The notes: a model not told the origin generated them from the letters alone. Shown: positions 1-6,847, counted from the stretch's first letter. The stretch: 8,482 nucleotides of DNA from Thermohalobaculum sp964475765 (GCA_964475765.1 CAYYZH010000192.1:1-8482), one strand, 5' to 3'. Numbers and translations: made by a program.

Positions 1-143
1 GATCAGAGGCGGAAAACTATAACCCGTCGCGAGGGCAACTTTGGTCGCAGCGCAACAGACCAGCAGACTCTCATTATGAACGAGGGACCACCGGGGGGCA
101 GGTCAGTACCCAAAATCTCGCACTAAAATCGGACCCGCTTTAG
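1..143 (+). other. Left-edge region, no supported gene; possible tail of an upstream gene
   Basis: Two plus-strand frames are open from the window edge: frame 1 runs to a TAA at 124-126 and frame 3 to a TAG at 141-143. Either could be the last 40-odd codons of a gene starting outside the window, but neither translation resembles a family I know and both are rich in Arg, Gln and Gly as expected from out-of-frame reading. On the minus strand only very short frames exist. I see no RNA gene or mobile element here. The region lies downstream of the response-regulator gene. Confidence 0.12.
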
Positions 144-157
144 AGGTTAAGACCGTG

Positions 158-182
158 TGGCCAAAGAAGATGGCCAAATTTT
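158..182 (+). terminator. Weak candidate intrinsic terminator
   Basis: Two copies of the self-complementary hexamer TGGCCA (158-163 and 171-176) can pair around a 7-nt AAGAAGA loop, and AATTTT follows. A 6-bp stem with a short T run is weak. It would end a plus-strand transcript entering from the left edge. On the minus strand no T run follows the stem, so it is not a good terminator for the response-regulator transcript. Confidence 0.2.
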
Positions 183-212
183 AGCTGAGAAGGACAAGGA
201 GCATTTTGTGTA

Positions 213-587
213 CTATGACAGCAAAGTGGCTTCAGTCGCATCCAAAACTGCGCAAAGCCGATCATAATTTATAGGTTTTGTGAAGTAGTGGGCTGCACCT
301 GCCATCAGGCCGTCAGCAATGTCCGTTTGAGTTGCATTTGCCGAAACAAATATGAACACTGTCTTGGAGTCTGTCAGCCCTTCGGACTCTAGCCGTTCCT
401 TGAACTCATGGCCGCTCATCTCGGGCATGTTAATGTCTGAACAAATTAGATGCGGGCGCACCCGGGCCACAAGATCTACAGCATCCTTGCCGTTTGAAGC
501 CTGAAACACTTCGTGCCCGAGATCGGTGATTTCTTCGGCAAGCATCACACGCAAGTCTGCTTCGTCTTCGGCAATGACAACTCGCAT
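213..587 (-). CDS. Single-domain response regulator (CheY-like receiver)
   Basis: This 124-residue protein is a complete receiver (REC) domain with no output domain. The acidic pocket is E7-D8-E9, the phospho-accepting aspartate is D51 (in CSDINMPEMSG), the switch Ser is S82 (FVSAN) and the conserved lysine is K104 (FTKP). All key residues are present, so it should be phosphorylated. The ATG start follows a GGGGA motif with a 5-nt gap. It lies 85 nt downstream of the hybrid kinase gene in the same direction and is probably co-transcribed. Lacking an output domain, it would act by protein contact (on a motor, kinase or enzyme) or as a middle carrier in a phosphorelay. Its kinase could be the neighbouring hybrid kinase or the divergent BLUF kinase; the sequence does not say which. 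Confidence 0.92.
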   Translation of the reverse strand: MRVVIAEDEADLRVMLAEEITDLGHEVFQASNGKDAVDLVARVRPHLICSDINMPEMSGHEFKERLESEGLTDSKTVFIFVSANATQTDIADGLMAGAAHYFTKPINYDRLCAVLDATEATLLS

Positions 588-672
588 TTATATCCCCAAA
601 GATGAACGTCTGAGGCTCAGAAAGATCAGCTATTTCAGTTTCGACGAAGTTAAGGCCAACGCGTTGAATCGG

Positions 673-2220
673 TTAGCCCATACTTCTTCTTGCCAAAATT
701 TGTTCGGCGGCCGGTATAGAAAGCACCGTGCGGCCCGAGAACTGTTCAGTCGCAACCACTTCGGCAAGCCCTGTGTAGAGTTGAGCGCGCGTGAAAGGCT
801 TTGGAACATGCGCTGCAAATCCAAGCGCCAGGTACTCTGCAATTTGATGCGGGAGTGCGTGTGCACTTACCGCGATTGCAGGTGTGGGCTTTTGGCCACG
901 CTGAATTTCCTGATTTCGGATAAGATTCAAGACTTGAGTGCCGTCGAGGTCAGGCATGGAAATGTCGAGCAACAGAAGATCGAAATCGGAATCAGAAGCT
1001 TTGAGAATGGCTTCACGACCACCCGAGGCGGTTGTGACGTCTGCGCCGAAGCCCCTCAAGTGCGCGCCGAGCACCAAGATGTTCGTTTCCACATCGTCGA
1101 CGACAAGAATGCGCAAACCACGAGGTAGTGCAACGGCGTGACGGCGACCATCACGCTCCACCATACCATTCTTCGACGGTTTAAGCGGCAGTCGAACGGT
1201 TGCACATGTTCCAACTTTCGGAGTGCTTTCGAGCTTGACCGTCCCGCTCATCTGCGCGACCAGCCCTCTGACAATCGAAAGTCCGAGACCAGTCCCCCCG
1301 AAATGCCGCACCGTGGAGGAATCTGCTTGTTCGAATGCGTCGAAAACCCGCGAAAGCACCTCAGGTGACATACCCAACCCAGTATCTTGCACTGTGAGTT
1401 CCAACCCACCTGAAGCAGAACTCATGAATTCTACTGTTACATGTCCGTCGTGGGTAAATTTGATCGCGTTGCTAACCAGATTATTGCAAATCTGCAGCAG
1501 TCGGCCTGGGTCACCCACCCAAACTTCTGGCACCCCTTCAGCTATGCTGCAACTGAAGGCAAGTCCCTTACCCTTCGCAACCAGCTCATGCAGTGAGTTG
1601 ACCTGCCTGACAGTCTCACTCAATTCAAATGGCTCTTCTTGGAACGCCACCCGTTCTGCATCGATCTTCGAAAAGTCGAGCACATCGTTGAGAACGGTGA
1701 GCAGTGCATTGGAATTGTCCTGAATAATGTTTGCCAAGTTGCGCGTTTCATCGTCCTTTGCAGCATCGCGCAACAATTGAGCAACTCCAATGATACCGGT
1801 CATTGGTGTTCGTATTTCATGACTCACATTTGCGAGGAACCGCGCCTTAGTGAGGTTTGCATCTTGCCCATCGACCACTTCTGAAGCCCAACTCGGCGCC
1901 TGCACTGCACTTTGAGAGTCTGCCGTTGCGGTCAGCCGCAAGTGGACCAATCCATCGTCGTCGCGGGAAAGCGTGCTCCAACGCAAATTCTGCTGAGCCA
2001 GTTTGCTGGCAAGCGTGCACTGTCCGGCATCTTTGGACACCGGCGTGCCGCCGTCAGATTTAAACAAGACGTTCCAAGACTGCCCCAGAAGGTAGTGTAC
2101 AGACAGATGGAGCAATGCGCCAAACCGAGCATTCGCTGCAACGACAACGCCGTCATCGGACAAACTGCACACTGCCTCCGGCAGCGCATCAAGTAACCGC
2201 GAATTGACCGGCACATTCAC
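673..2220 (-). CDS. Soluble PAS-type hybrid histidine kinase with receiver domain
   Basis: This 515-residue protein has no signal peptide or membrane segment, so it should be cytoplasmic. Residues about 8-105 look like a PAS sensor (LPEAVCSLSDDGVVVAAN). The HisKA domain has the phospho-accepting H134 in NVSHEIRTPM. The HATPase domain shows the N box (NNLVSNAIKF, 246-255), the G1 box (DTGLGM, 279-284) and the G2 box (GGTGLGL, 308-314). A C-terminal receiver (about 369-490) has D375/D376, phospho-acceptor D419, S452 and K474. All catalytic residues are intact. A hybrid kinase normally passes phosphate through an HPt protein, and none is encoded here. The start is GTG at 2220, with an in-frame stop ten codons upstream; a second GTG two codons in is possible and the Shine-Dalgarno is poor. 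What the PAS domain binds cannot be told. The gene is divergent from the binding-protein/BLUF-kinase pair and upstream of the free receiver. Confidence 0.93.
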   Translation of the reverse strand: MNVPVNSRLLDALPEAVCSLSDDGVVVAANARFGALLHLSVHYLLGQSWNVLFKSDGGTPVSKDAGQCTLASKLAQQNLRWSTLSRDDDGLVHLRLTATADSQSAVQAPSWASEVVDGQDANLTKARFLANVSHEIRTPMTGIIGVAQLLRDAAKDDETRNLANIIQDNSNALLTVLNDVLDFSKIDAERVAFQEEPFELSETVRQVNSLHELVAKGKGLAFSCSIAEGVPEVWVGDPGRLLQICNNLVSNAIKFTHDGHVTVEFMSSASGGLELTVQDTGLGMSPEVLSRVFDAFEQADSSTVRHFGGTGLGLSIVRGLVAQMSGTVKLESTPKVGTCATVRLPLKPSKNGMVERDGRRHAVALPRGLRILVVDDVETNILVLGAHLRGFGADVTTASGGREAILKASDSDFDLLLLDISMPDLDGTQVLNLIRNQEIQRGQKPTPAIAVSAHALPHQIAEYLALGFAAHVPKPFTRAQLYTGLAEVVATEQFSGRTVLSIPAAEQILARRSMG

Positions 2221-2292
2221 TGCAGGACCGCCCCGCCTTGTCTAACCTACGCCGCCAAACCGCGACCATTGGCTGAAGACTAAGCGCGTTCC

Positions 2293-2379
2293 GGTTCCAA
2301 ATACGTAAATGCGGGCAAATATGCCTTTGCTTAGGCATTTCATAACTTGCGCTGTGGCACGCCATCCCCGTTTGGAACC
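2293..2379. repeat. Outer 9-bp inverted repeat in the divergent intergenic region
   Basis: GGTTCCAAA (2293-2301) is matched by its exact reverse complement TTTGGAACC (2371-2379), with 69 nt between. It encloses the smaller palindrome at 2321-2338, and the right arm ends 6 nt before the Shine-Dalgarno GGAGA (2386-2390) of the binding-protein gene. It may be a pair of operator sites in the shared promoter region or the base of a leader-RNA structure. I could not find convincing -35/-10 boxes in either direction. The function is inferred from position only. Confidence 0.4.
2321..2338. repeat. Palindrome ATGCCT-N6-AGGCAT, possible operator
   Basis: A perfect 6-bp inverted repeat with a 6-nt spacer sits between the divergent hybrid-kinase and binding-protein genes, 59 nt before the latter's ATG. 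The 18-bp size and dyad symmetry suit binding of a dimeric regulator, but no DNA-binding regulator is encoded in the window. A hairpin in RNA is the alternative. Confidence 0.35.
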
Positions 2380-2396
2380 TCACTTGGAGACGCAGT

Positions 2397-3599
2397 ATGA
2401 TAACGCCTTGGACTTGGAAATCGCTTCCGGCTGCATGCATTGCACTTCTTGCCAGCGCTACATCAAGTTCGGCAGGTGAGCCGATTGTCATTGGACTGGA
2501 TGCCGATTTTAGTGGCCCGCTTCGCGAAGTCTCGATTGCGGTACGCCAAGGCGCAGAAGCCGCGATTGACCAGATTAATACGGCCGGTGGCGTGGAGGGA
2601 CGGCCCCTTGAACTGATCGTTTCGGACCACCGGTCGAACCCGAGACGGGCCCGCGACAATTTCGAGGACGGGCTAAATGCGGGTATCGTAGCACTAATTG
2701 CGGGTGCGCAATCGACCGGCGCACTGGCCAATCTGGAAGCTGCACAAAGCGCAGGCATACCTCTCGTTTCTGCGTTCCCGGGCTCTACGAAAATCACGCA
2801 GAACGATCTCGACCCGAACCCTGCGTTTCGGATCTCGGCGGCAGATTCCCAAACCAATGCTTTCCTTGTCAGTGAAGCGTTGAAAGAAGGCAATGGACGG
2901 ATTGGCCTTTTGATCGAGAACAGTGCTTGGGGGTCTTCAAACGAAGCCGGCGCAAACCAGGCAGTCGGAGCAAGTGAAAGTGGGGAAATCGTTGCAACCG
3001 GTTGGTTTGCACTAGGCGGTGAGGACTTCAGCGTCGCCATTAAAACTGTTCTCGACGCTCAACCCGATACAATTTTGCTGTTCGGCAAGCCGGCGCAGGG
3101 CATCGGCCTTCTCCAAACACTGGCAGACATCCCGGACGCGGACCGACCGAAGGTTCTCATGCATTGGGGTGTAGCGCAGGGTGAAGCCTTCGGGCGCGCA
3201 GCCGCAGAAGTCTCCGGCGTGGACTATGGGGTCTTTCAGACGTTCAGTTTTCGGGCACCACACGATCACTACCAGGCCAATGAGCTGTTGAAGATCACCT
3301 GCAGGCTTCATGACATTTGCGATGCCGACGCTGCGCTAACCCCATCCCCATTGGCCCAAGGCTTCGACACCTTGCAGCTTCTCGCACTCGCGTTGCGTCA
3401 GACTAACGAGGAAAACGGCCCATCCCTCGTCGAAGCGCTGCAGAATCTTCCCGAACATGAGGGGCTCATCAGGCACTACAACCCCGCCTTCACTGCGGAG
3501 CGCCGCGAAGCATTGGACCAGTCCAACTTCATGTTGGTGCGCTATGAGCGTGGCGGTGTGCCCGTCCCGATCGATTGGGTCGTTAAGGCCGAAAAATGA
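2397..3599 (+). CDS. Periplasmic type I binding protein (LivJ/Peripla_BP_6 family), probable sensor partner
   Basis: This 400-residue protein starts with a signal peptide (hydrophobic core about 9-22, likely cut after A26 in SSSA|GE) and should be periplasmic. The mature part has the type I binding fold of branched-chain amino acid, amide and urea binding proteins: an IGLDADFSGPL start, AAIDQINTAGGVEGRPLEL (55-73), GGEDFS (207-212) and QGFDTLQLLALAL (321-333). C302 and C308 could form a disulfide. The ATG at 2397 follows GGAGA with a 6-nt gap. No permease or ATPase gene is adjacent. Instead its stop codon overlaps the kinase start (ATGA), so the two proteins are probably made together. By analogy with LuxP-LuxQ or TorT-TorS, it would bind a small molecule and dock on the kinase's periplasmic domain. 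The ligand is unknown. A transport role with permeases elsewhere is possible but less likely. Confidence 0.88.
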   Translation: MITPWTWKSLPAACIALLASATSSSAGEPIVIGLDADFSGPLREVSIAVRQGAEAAIDQINTAGGVEGRPLELIVSDHRSNPRRARDNFEDGLNAGIVALIAGAQSTGALANLEAAQSAGIPLVSAFPGSTKITQNDLDPNPAFRISAADSQTNAFLVSEALKEGNGRIGLLIENSAWGSSNEAGANQAVGASESGEIVATGWFALGGEDFSVAIKTVLDAQPDTILLFGKPAQGIGLLQTLADIPDADRPKVLMHWGVAQGEAFGRAAAEVSGVDYGVFQTFSFRAPHDHYQANELLKITCRLHDICDADAALTPSPLAQGFDTLQLLALALRQTNEENGPSLVEALQNLPEHEGLIRHYNPAFTAERREALDQSNFMLVRYERGGVPVPIDWVVKAEK

Positions 3600-5650
3600 G
3601 CTTGCCTGGCGGGCGCCCCCTACGCTCGCTCGTTCTGCGCCGCCTTATGCCGGCGGCGCTTGGTGTTGGTGTCGCCATCTGGGCGGCATCGGCCTACGTC
3701 GCGCATACCGACCATGTCAGTCGGCTGCGCGAAACAATGAAGCAGAGATTACAGTTGCGTGCGGCCGTTTCCGCCGAACGGATCGGCGCCGTTTCCGATG
3801 CGGTCGCGAACGCCGCTAGAAACTCCATCACGATCTCTGCCATGGCTGAAAAAGACGTGCAGAGGGTCGTCAGGCCCTATCTCAAGTCAATATCGTTCGC
3901 AGACACCACAACCAAACGTGTCGCGCTCCTGGATTATCGGGCTCGTCTTATCGTCGCTGACCGGGAAACCGAATGGGCCGCTCCTTTCGGTTGGGGCGAT
4001 GCATTTGAGCGGGTCACCGAAGGCGAAATGCAAAGCTTGCTAGACAGCGACCGATTGGTTTTGGCGGCTCCGGTCGTATTGGGAAGCTATGTGGAGGGTG
4101 CGCTTGTCGCGGACATCTCACTTGCTTCCCTCTTCTCCGAAGTCGAAGGTGATTTTACCGCAGAAATAGTTCTCATCGACTTGCCCGAACCCCGATTTGA
4201 AATTTGGCTGGAAGGTTCTCTTTGGCGAGGAGAAGTCCTCTGGCCAGTCGATCAAAGCCAGGGCATTGCCGTTAGGTTGCGCAAGACAATGCCTGGAGCC
4301 GGTTTCTGGGACAATCCGGTCCAGAAGGCACTGGTTGGAGTGTTTGCTACGCTGATAGCGCTTACCGCAGGGGCAATCGTGTTGGCTGCGGCATCAGTCG
4401 CGGCACCGGTTCGCAAACTTGTAAACGATCTCGCGCGAAGAGGTTTGGAAATCGATGCTCCAGGCTCGGATACGCCTGCAGAGATCTCAACTCTTACAAA
4501 CAAATTCATCGGCGCTGCAGCAGATGTGGAGCAAGCGTTGCTCCGCGAGCGCGAGCTTACCGCACAACAAAGCCAATTCGTATCTATGGTCAGCCACGAA
4601 TTTCGAACGCCTTTGGCGATTATCGATGGAGCGGCGGGCGCCCTTCTTAGGCGCAGATCACGAATGGAAGACGGCGCCATCGTCGAGAAGCTGAACGTAA
4701 TCACCGGTGCTGTCACCCGCTTGCTGCGCCTGATGGAAAGTACGCTCTCGGCGGCGCGACTCGATGGTGACGGGTTTTCAATTGAGCTCAAGGAGATGGA
4801 TCTGGCTGCGCTTGTAGAAAGGCTGGTTGACGAACGTCGATCCATTTCGCCCAACATAGAAGTATCCACGGATGTCGCGAGTCTTCCCAAAAAAGTCTTT
4901 GCGGATGAAAGGTTGATTACAAGCGTGATCGACAATCTGCTTTCAAATGCGGTGAAGTATGGCGGATCTCCCGCAAAGGTTCAGGTTCAGGGCTGGTCTG
5001 ATGGGGCTGACGCAAAGTTGGCTGTGACGGACAATGGTGTTGGAATCCCAGATGACCAACTCGCCCGGATCGGAGAGAGGTTTTTCCGTGCGTCCACATC
5101 TGCGGGCATTATCGGAACCGGCGTTGGCTTGAACATGGTAAAGGCGGTCTTGCAGCAGCATGACGGCGATCTAAGAGTTTCCAGCAAACTTGGCGAAGGG
5201 TCGACCTTCACGATCCGCCTGCCACAGAGCCCTGAAAAATTAGCAAGCAAGCAAGACTGCTCAAAGGACACCGAAATGGGATCGCGCGATCCCGACAGGC
5301 AAATCTGGCGCACAATCTACACAAGCCAAGCCGTTGAGAGCTTCAATGAAGAGGTCCTAGCGGCCCTTAGGAACGAGGCCTCGAAGAAAAACGGCAAGTT
5401 TAACATCACCGGAGCACTTGCTTACATGGATGGCAAATTCGCGCAGGTGCTGGAGGGCCCTCGTGATGTGGTCGAACGTCTAATCGAAACAATCTGCCGC
5501 GATCCTCGTCACCAGAACATCAAGATCGTCCGGCAAGAAGCCGCGAGGACCCGGGCCTATCGAGAGTGGCGCATGAACCGGATAATGGCAGAAGACCATT
5601 CGACTCCTCTGGAGGCATTGCACCGCGATATCGAAGTTAGGCTTCAGTAA
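3596..5650 (+). CDS. Transmembrane sensor histidine kinase with C-terminal BLUF blue-light domain
   Basis: This 684-residue inner-membrane kinase has membrane segments at about 14-36 and 244-268 around a roughly 200-residue periplasmic region. That region resembles a Cache-type fold (RVALLDYRARLIVAD near 108-122; LVLAAPVVLGSYVEGALVA near 154-172). HAMP follows (about 265-318, P271, E297). HisKA has H334 in VSHEFRTPL. HATPase has the N box DNLLSNAVKY (446-455), G1 box DNGVGI (479-484) and G2 box GTGVGLN (507-513). After a linker of about 20 residues a BLUF domain (about 568-662) ends the protein. Its flavin-site residues are Y575, S577, N599, Q617, W658 and M660, with the same spacing as Y21, N45, Q63, W104 and M106 of AppA. 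There is no fused receiver, so phosphate must go to a separate one, such as the CheY-like protein at 213-587. The start overlaps the binding-protein stop by 4 nt. A histidine kinase ending in BLUF is an uncommon arrangement. Confidence 0.93.
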   Translation: MSLPGGRPLRSLVLRRLMPAALGVGVAIWAASAYVAHTDHVSRLRETMKQRLQLRAAVSAERIGAVSDAVANAARNSITISAMAEKDVQRVVRPYLKSISFADTTTKRVALLDYRARLIVADRETEWAAPFGWGDAFERVTEGEMQSLLDSDRLVLAAPVVLGSYVEGALVADISLASLFSEVEGDFTAEIVLIDLPEPRFEIWLEGSLWRGEVLWPVDQSQGIAVRLRKTMPGAGFWDNPVQKALVGVFATLIALTAGAIVLAAASVAAPVRKLVNDLARRGLEIDAPGSDTPAEISTLTNKFIGAAADVEQALLRERELTAQQSQFVSMVSHEFRTPLAIIDGAAGALLRRRSRMEDGAIVEKLNVITGAVTRLLRLMESTLSAARLDGDGFSIELKEMDLAALVERLVDERRSISPNIEVSTDVASLPKKVFADERLITSVIDNLLSNAVKYGGSPAKVQVQGWSDGADAKLAVTDNGVGIPDDQLARIGERFFRASTSAGIIGTGVGLNMVKAVLQQHDGDLRVSSKLGEGSTFTIRLPQSPEKLASKQDCSKDTEMGSRDPDRQIWRTIYTSQAVESFNEEVLAALRNEASKKNGKFNITGALAYMDGKFAQVLEGPRDVVERLIETICRDPRHQNIKIVRQEAARTRAYREWRMNRIMAEDHSTPLEALHRDIEVRLQ
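5263..5278 (+). promoter_or_regulatory. Internal Shine-Dalgarno and ATG for a possible free BLUF protein
   Basis: AAAGGA (5263-5268) stands 7 nt before an in-frame ATG at 5276 (kinase residue M561). It falls exactly in the linker between the end of the HATPase domain and the BLUF domain. Translation from here would give a 125-codon frame (124 residues, 5276-5650), a typical size for a short stand-alone BLUF protein. It may be a working internal start or the fossil of a once separate gene that became fused. Chance is possible in a purine-rich linker. Confidence 0.35.
5297..5575 (+). other. BLUF (FAD blue-light) domain within the kinase
   Basis: This stretch encodes kinase residues about 568-660. 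Visible hallmarks are TIYTSQA, NITGAL, GKFAQVLEG, DPRHQNI and REWRM, in the usual BLUF order. The distances Y to N (24), N to Q (18), Q to W (41) and W to M (2) equal those in AppA. BLUF domains bind FAD, and light rearranges hydrogen bonds around the Tyr-Gln pair. All residues for that chemistry are present, so the domain is predicted to be photoactive; this is inference from sequence. Confidence 0.92.
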
Positions 5651-5793
5651 AGGTCCTAGTCACTCCGAACGGATTAACGCCGAACTTCGCGCCTGCCACC
5701 GACGTGCCAAACGCATCAAGCTTCGTTGGAATATACCTAGGGCCGACAAAGGAAATTCCGATGCCGACCCACGTCGTTGGCGCTGCCTACTGA
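5641..5793 (+). pseudogene. Possible gene remnant between the BLUF kinase and the iron-binding protein gene
   Basis: After a TAG at 5638-5640 a frame stays open for 50 codons to a TGA at 5791-5793. It has no ATG at its beginning, only internal GTG (5703) and ATG (5761) codons. Its translation is smooth and protein-like (VLVTPNGLTPNFAPATDVP, then SSFVGIYLGP and PMPTHVVGAAY), unlike the Arg- and Cys-rich shadow frames elsewhere. It may be the C-terminal end of a gene lost when the flanking genes came together. The ATG at 5761 has AAAGGA 7 nt before it but would give only 10 residues. I recognise no family, and chance is a real alternative. The region has no clear terminator for either flanking gene. 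Confidence 0.2.
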
Positions 5794-6791
5794 TCGAAGC
5801 TGATCTCTTCTACGATCTTGACCGCTTCGACCCGGTTTGCGGCAATGTCTGTCAGCGGCATGTCATCACGCTTGAATTCACCCCAGCTTTCGACCAGATC
5901 CGATGCCTTCACACTGTCCAGCACTGGATACTCTGCGTTGATCTCCGCATAGATCTTCTGACCATCTTCGCTCGCCAGAAACTCCATCAGCTTCAGCGCA
6001 TTCTCACGGTTCGGCGCCGATTTGGTCATCGCCATGCCGGAGATGTTCATATGCGTACCGCCGTTCGCAAATTCCGGGAAGACGATCCGCACGCTGTCCG
6101 CCCAAGGTTTCTGCTCCTCATCTTTCACCATGGCCGCCATATAATAGGTGTTGCCGATCGAGATATCGCACTCACCGGCCCAGATCGCCTTGACTTGCGC
6201 CCGATCATTGCCCTGCGGCTTGCGCGCGAGATTGCTCTTGACCCCCCCGAGCCAATCCTTGGCTGTTGCTGCATCGTAGTGTGCGATCACGGCCGAAGTC
6301 AGCGCAAGGTTATAGGCGTTGAGGCCGGAACGGATACAGATCCGTCCCTTCCATTTGGGATCGGCAAGGTCCTCATAGGTCGTGACTTCGCCGTCTTTGA
6401 CCCGATCCTTCGAGGCATAGATAACCCGCGCACGCGCGGTCAGACCAAACCAGTGGCCGTTTGGATCACGCATCGCGGTGGGGACATTTGCGGTCAAAAC
6501 ATCAGACTCAACCGATTGGGTCAAACCCTCGCCGACCACACCGGAGAGGCGCGAGATATCGACCGTGAAGATGAGATCCGCGGGCGAGCGAGCGCCCTCT
6601 GCCTTCAGGCGCTCAATCAGCCCTTTCTTGAGAAACACAGTGTTGACCGTGATACCGGTCTTGTCGGTGAAGGCATCGGTCAACGGCTTGATCAGCTCGG
6701 GCTGACGATAAGAATAAACATTCACTTCATCAGCAAGGCTCGGGGTCATCAAACAGGTCGCGAGGGCGGCCCAGCTCAGCAATCTGTGCAT
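5787..6791 (-). CDS. fbpA: Ferric-iron ABC transporter substrate-binding protein (FbpA/FutA type)
   Basis: This 334-residue periplasmic protein has a signal peptide (hydrophobic 4-18, cut likely after A20 in PSLA|DE). The mature protein begins VNVYSYRQPELIKPL, typical of Fe(III)-binding proteins of this class. Candidate iron ligands are Y26 or Y28, Y125 and the adjacent pair Y216-Y217 in GNTYYMA, which matches the twin tyrosines of FbpA. Length fits the family. An ATG 14 codons upstream is in frame, but the start at 6791 is preferred because AGGAG (6799-6803 on the minus strand) lies 7 nt before it and the signal peptide then begins at residue 1. It would deliver ferric iron to an inner-membrane ABC permease. 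No permease or ATPase gene follows; the next gene is convergent, so partners must lie elsewhere. It is divergent from the urease operon. Confidence 0.93.
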   Translation of the reverse strand: MHRLLSWAALATCLMTPSLADEVNVYSYRQPELIKPLTDAFTDKTGITVNTVFLKKGLIERLKAEGARSPADLIFTVDISRLSGVVGEGLTQSVESDVLTANVPTAMRDPNGHWFGLTARARVIYASKDRVKDGEVTTYEDLADPKWKGRICIRSGLNAYNLALTSAVIAHYDAATAKDWLGGVKSNLARKPQGNDRAQVKAIWAGECDISIGNTYYMAAMVKDEEQKPWADSVRIVFPEFANGGTHMNISGMAMTKSAPNRENALKLMEFLASEDGQKIYAEINAEYPVLDSVKASDLVESWGEFKRDDMPLTDIAANRVEAVKIVEEISFDQ

Positions 6792-6819
6792 GTTGGATCT
6801 CCTGATTTCATCTGCCGCC

Positions 6820-6847
6820 TGTTTACCTGACAAAAATACTTCGTCAA
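6820..6847 (-). promoter_or_regulatory. Tentative promoter of the iron-binding protein gene
   Basis: On the minus strand TTGACG (6842-6847) is a good -35 match, and TAAACA (6820-6825) stands 16 nt further on as a poor -10. This would place the transcript start about 20 nt before the Shine-Dalgarno AGGAG. An AT-rich stretch with TGATTATTTTAG (6852-6863, plus strand) lies just upstream and could hold an iron-responsive site, but it does not complete the TGA-N9-TCA form of an iron-rhodo box. Confidence 0.25.

Noticed and set aside
610..620. Dyad CTGAGGCTCAG between the hybrid kinase and response-regulator genes
   Set aside because: A one-base centre cannot form a hairpin, and an 11-bp dyad alone is too common to call an operator.
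526..1128. 200-codon plus-strand open frame
   Set aside because: It crosses the response regulator, the gap and the end of the hybrid kinase, all well supported on the other strand; its Arg- and Cys-rich translation looks non-coding.
2355..2370. TGGCAC resembling a sigma-54 -24 element before the binding-protein gene
   Set aside because: The matching TTGC/TTGCA -12 element is absent at the required 5-nt spacing (CCCC is found instead), and it lies too close to the ATG.
2189..3040. Long minus-strand open frame opposite the binding-protein gene
   Set aside because: It is antisense to a gene with a signal peptide and clear family motifs; its Ser-, Arg- and Ala-rich translation resembles no family.
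4252..4935. 227-codon minus-strand open frame inside the BLUF kinase
   Set aside because: It lies opposite the HAMP, HisKA and HATPase region; the Ser- and Arg-rich translation is typical of an antisense shadow.
5700..5776. CGACGTG ... CACGTCG inverted repeat in the convergent gap
   Set aside because: Only 7 bp with a 63-nt loop and no T run, so it is not a credible terminator and is likely by chance.
6051..6830. 259-codon plus-strand open frame opposite the iron-binding protein
   Set aside because: The opposite strand codes for a full FbpA-type protein with Shine-Dalgarno and signal peptide; this frame has no recognisable motifs.
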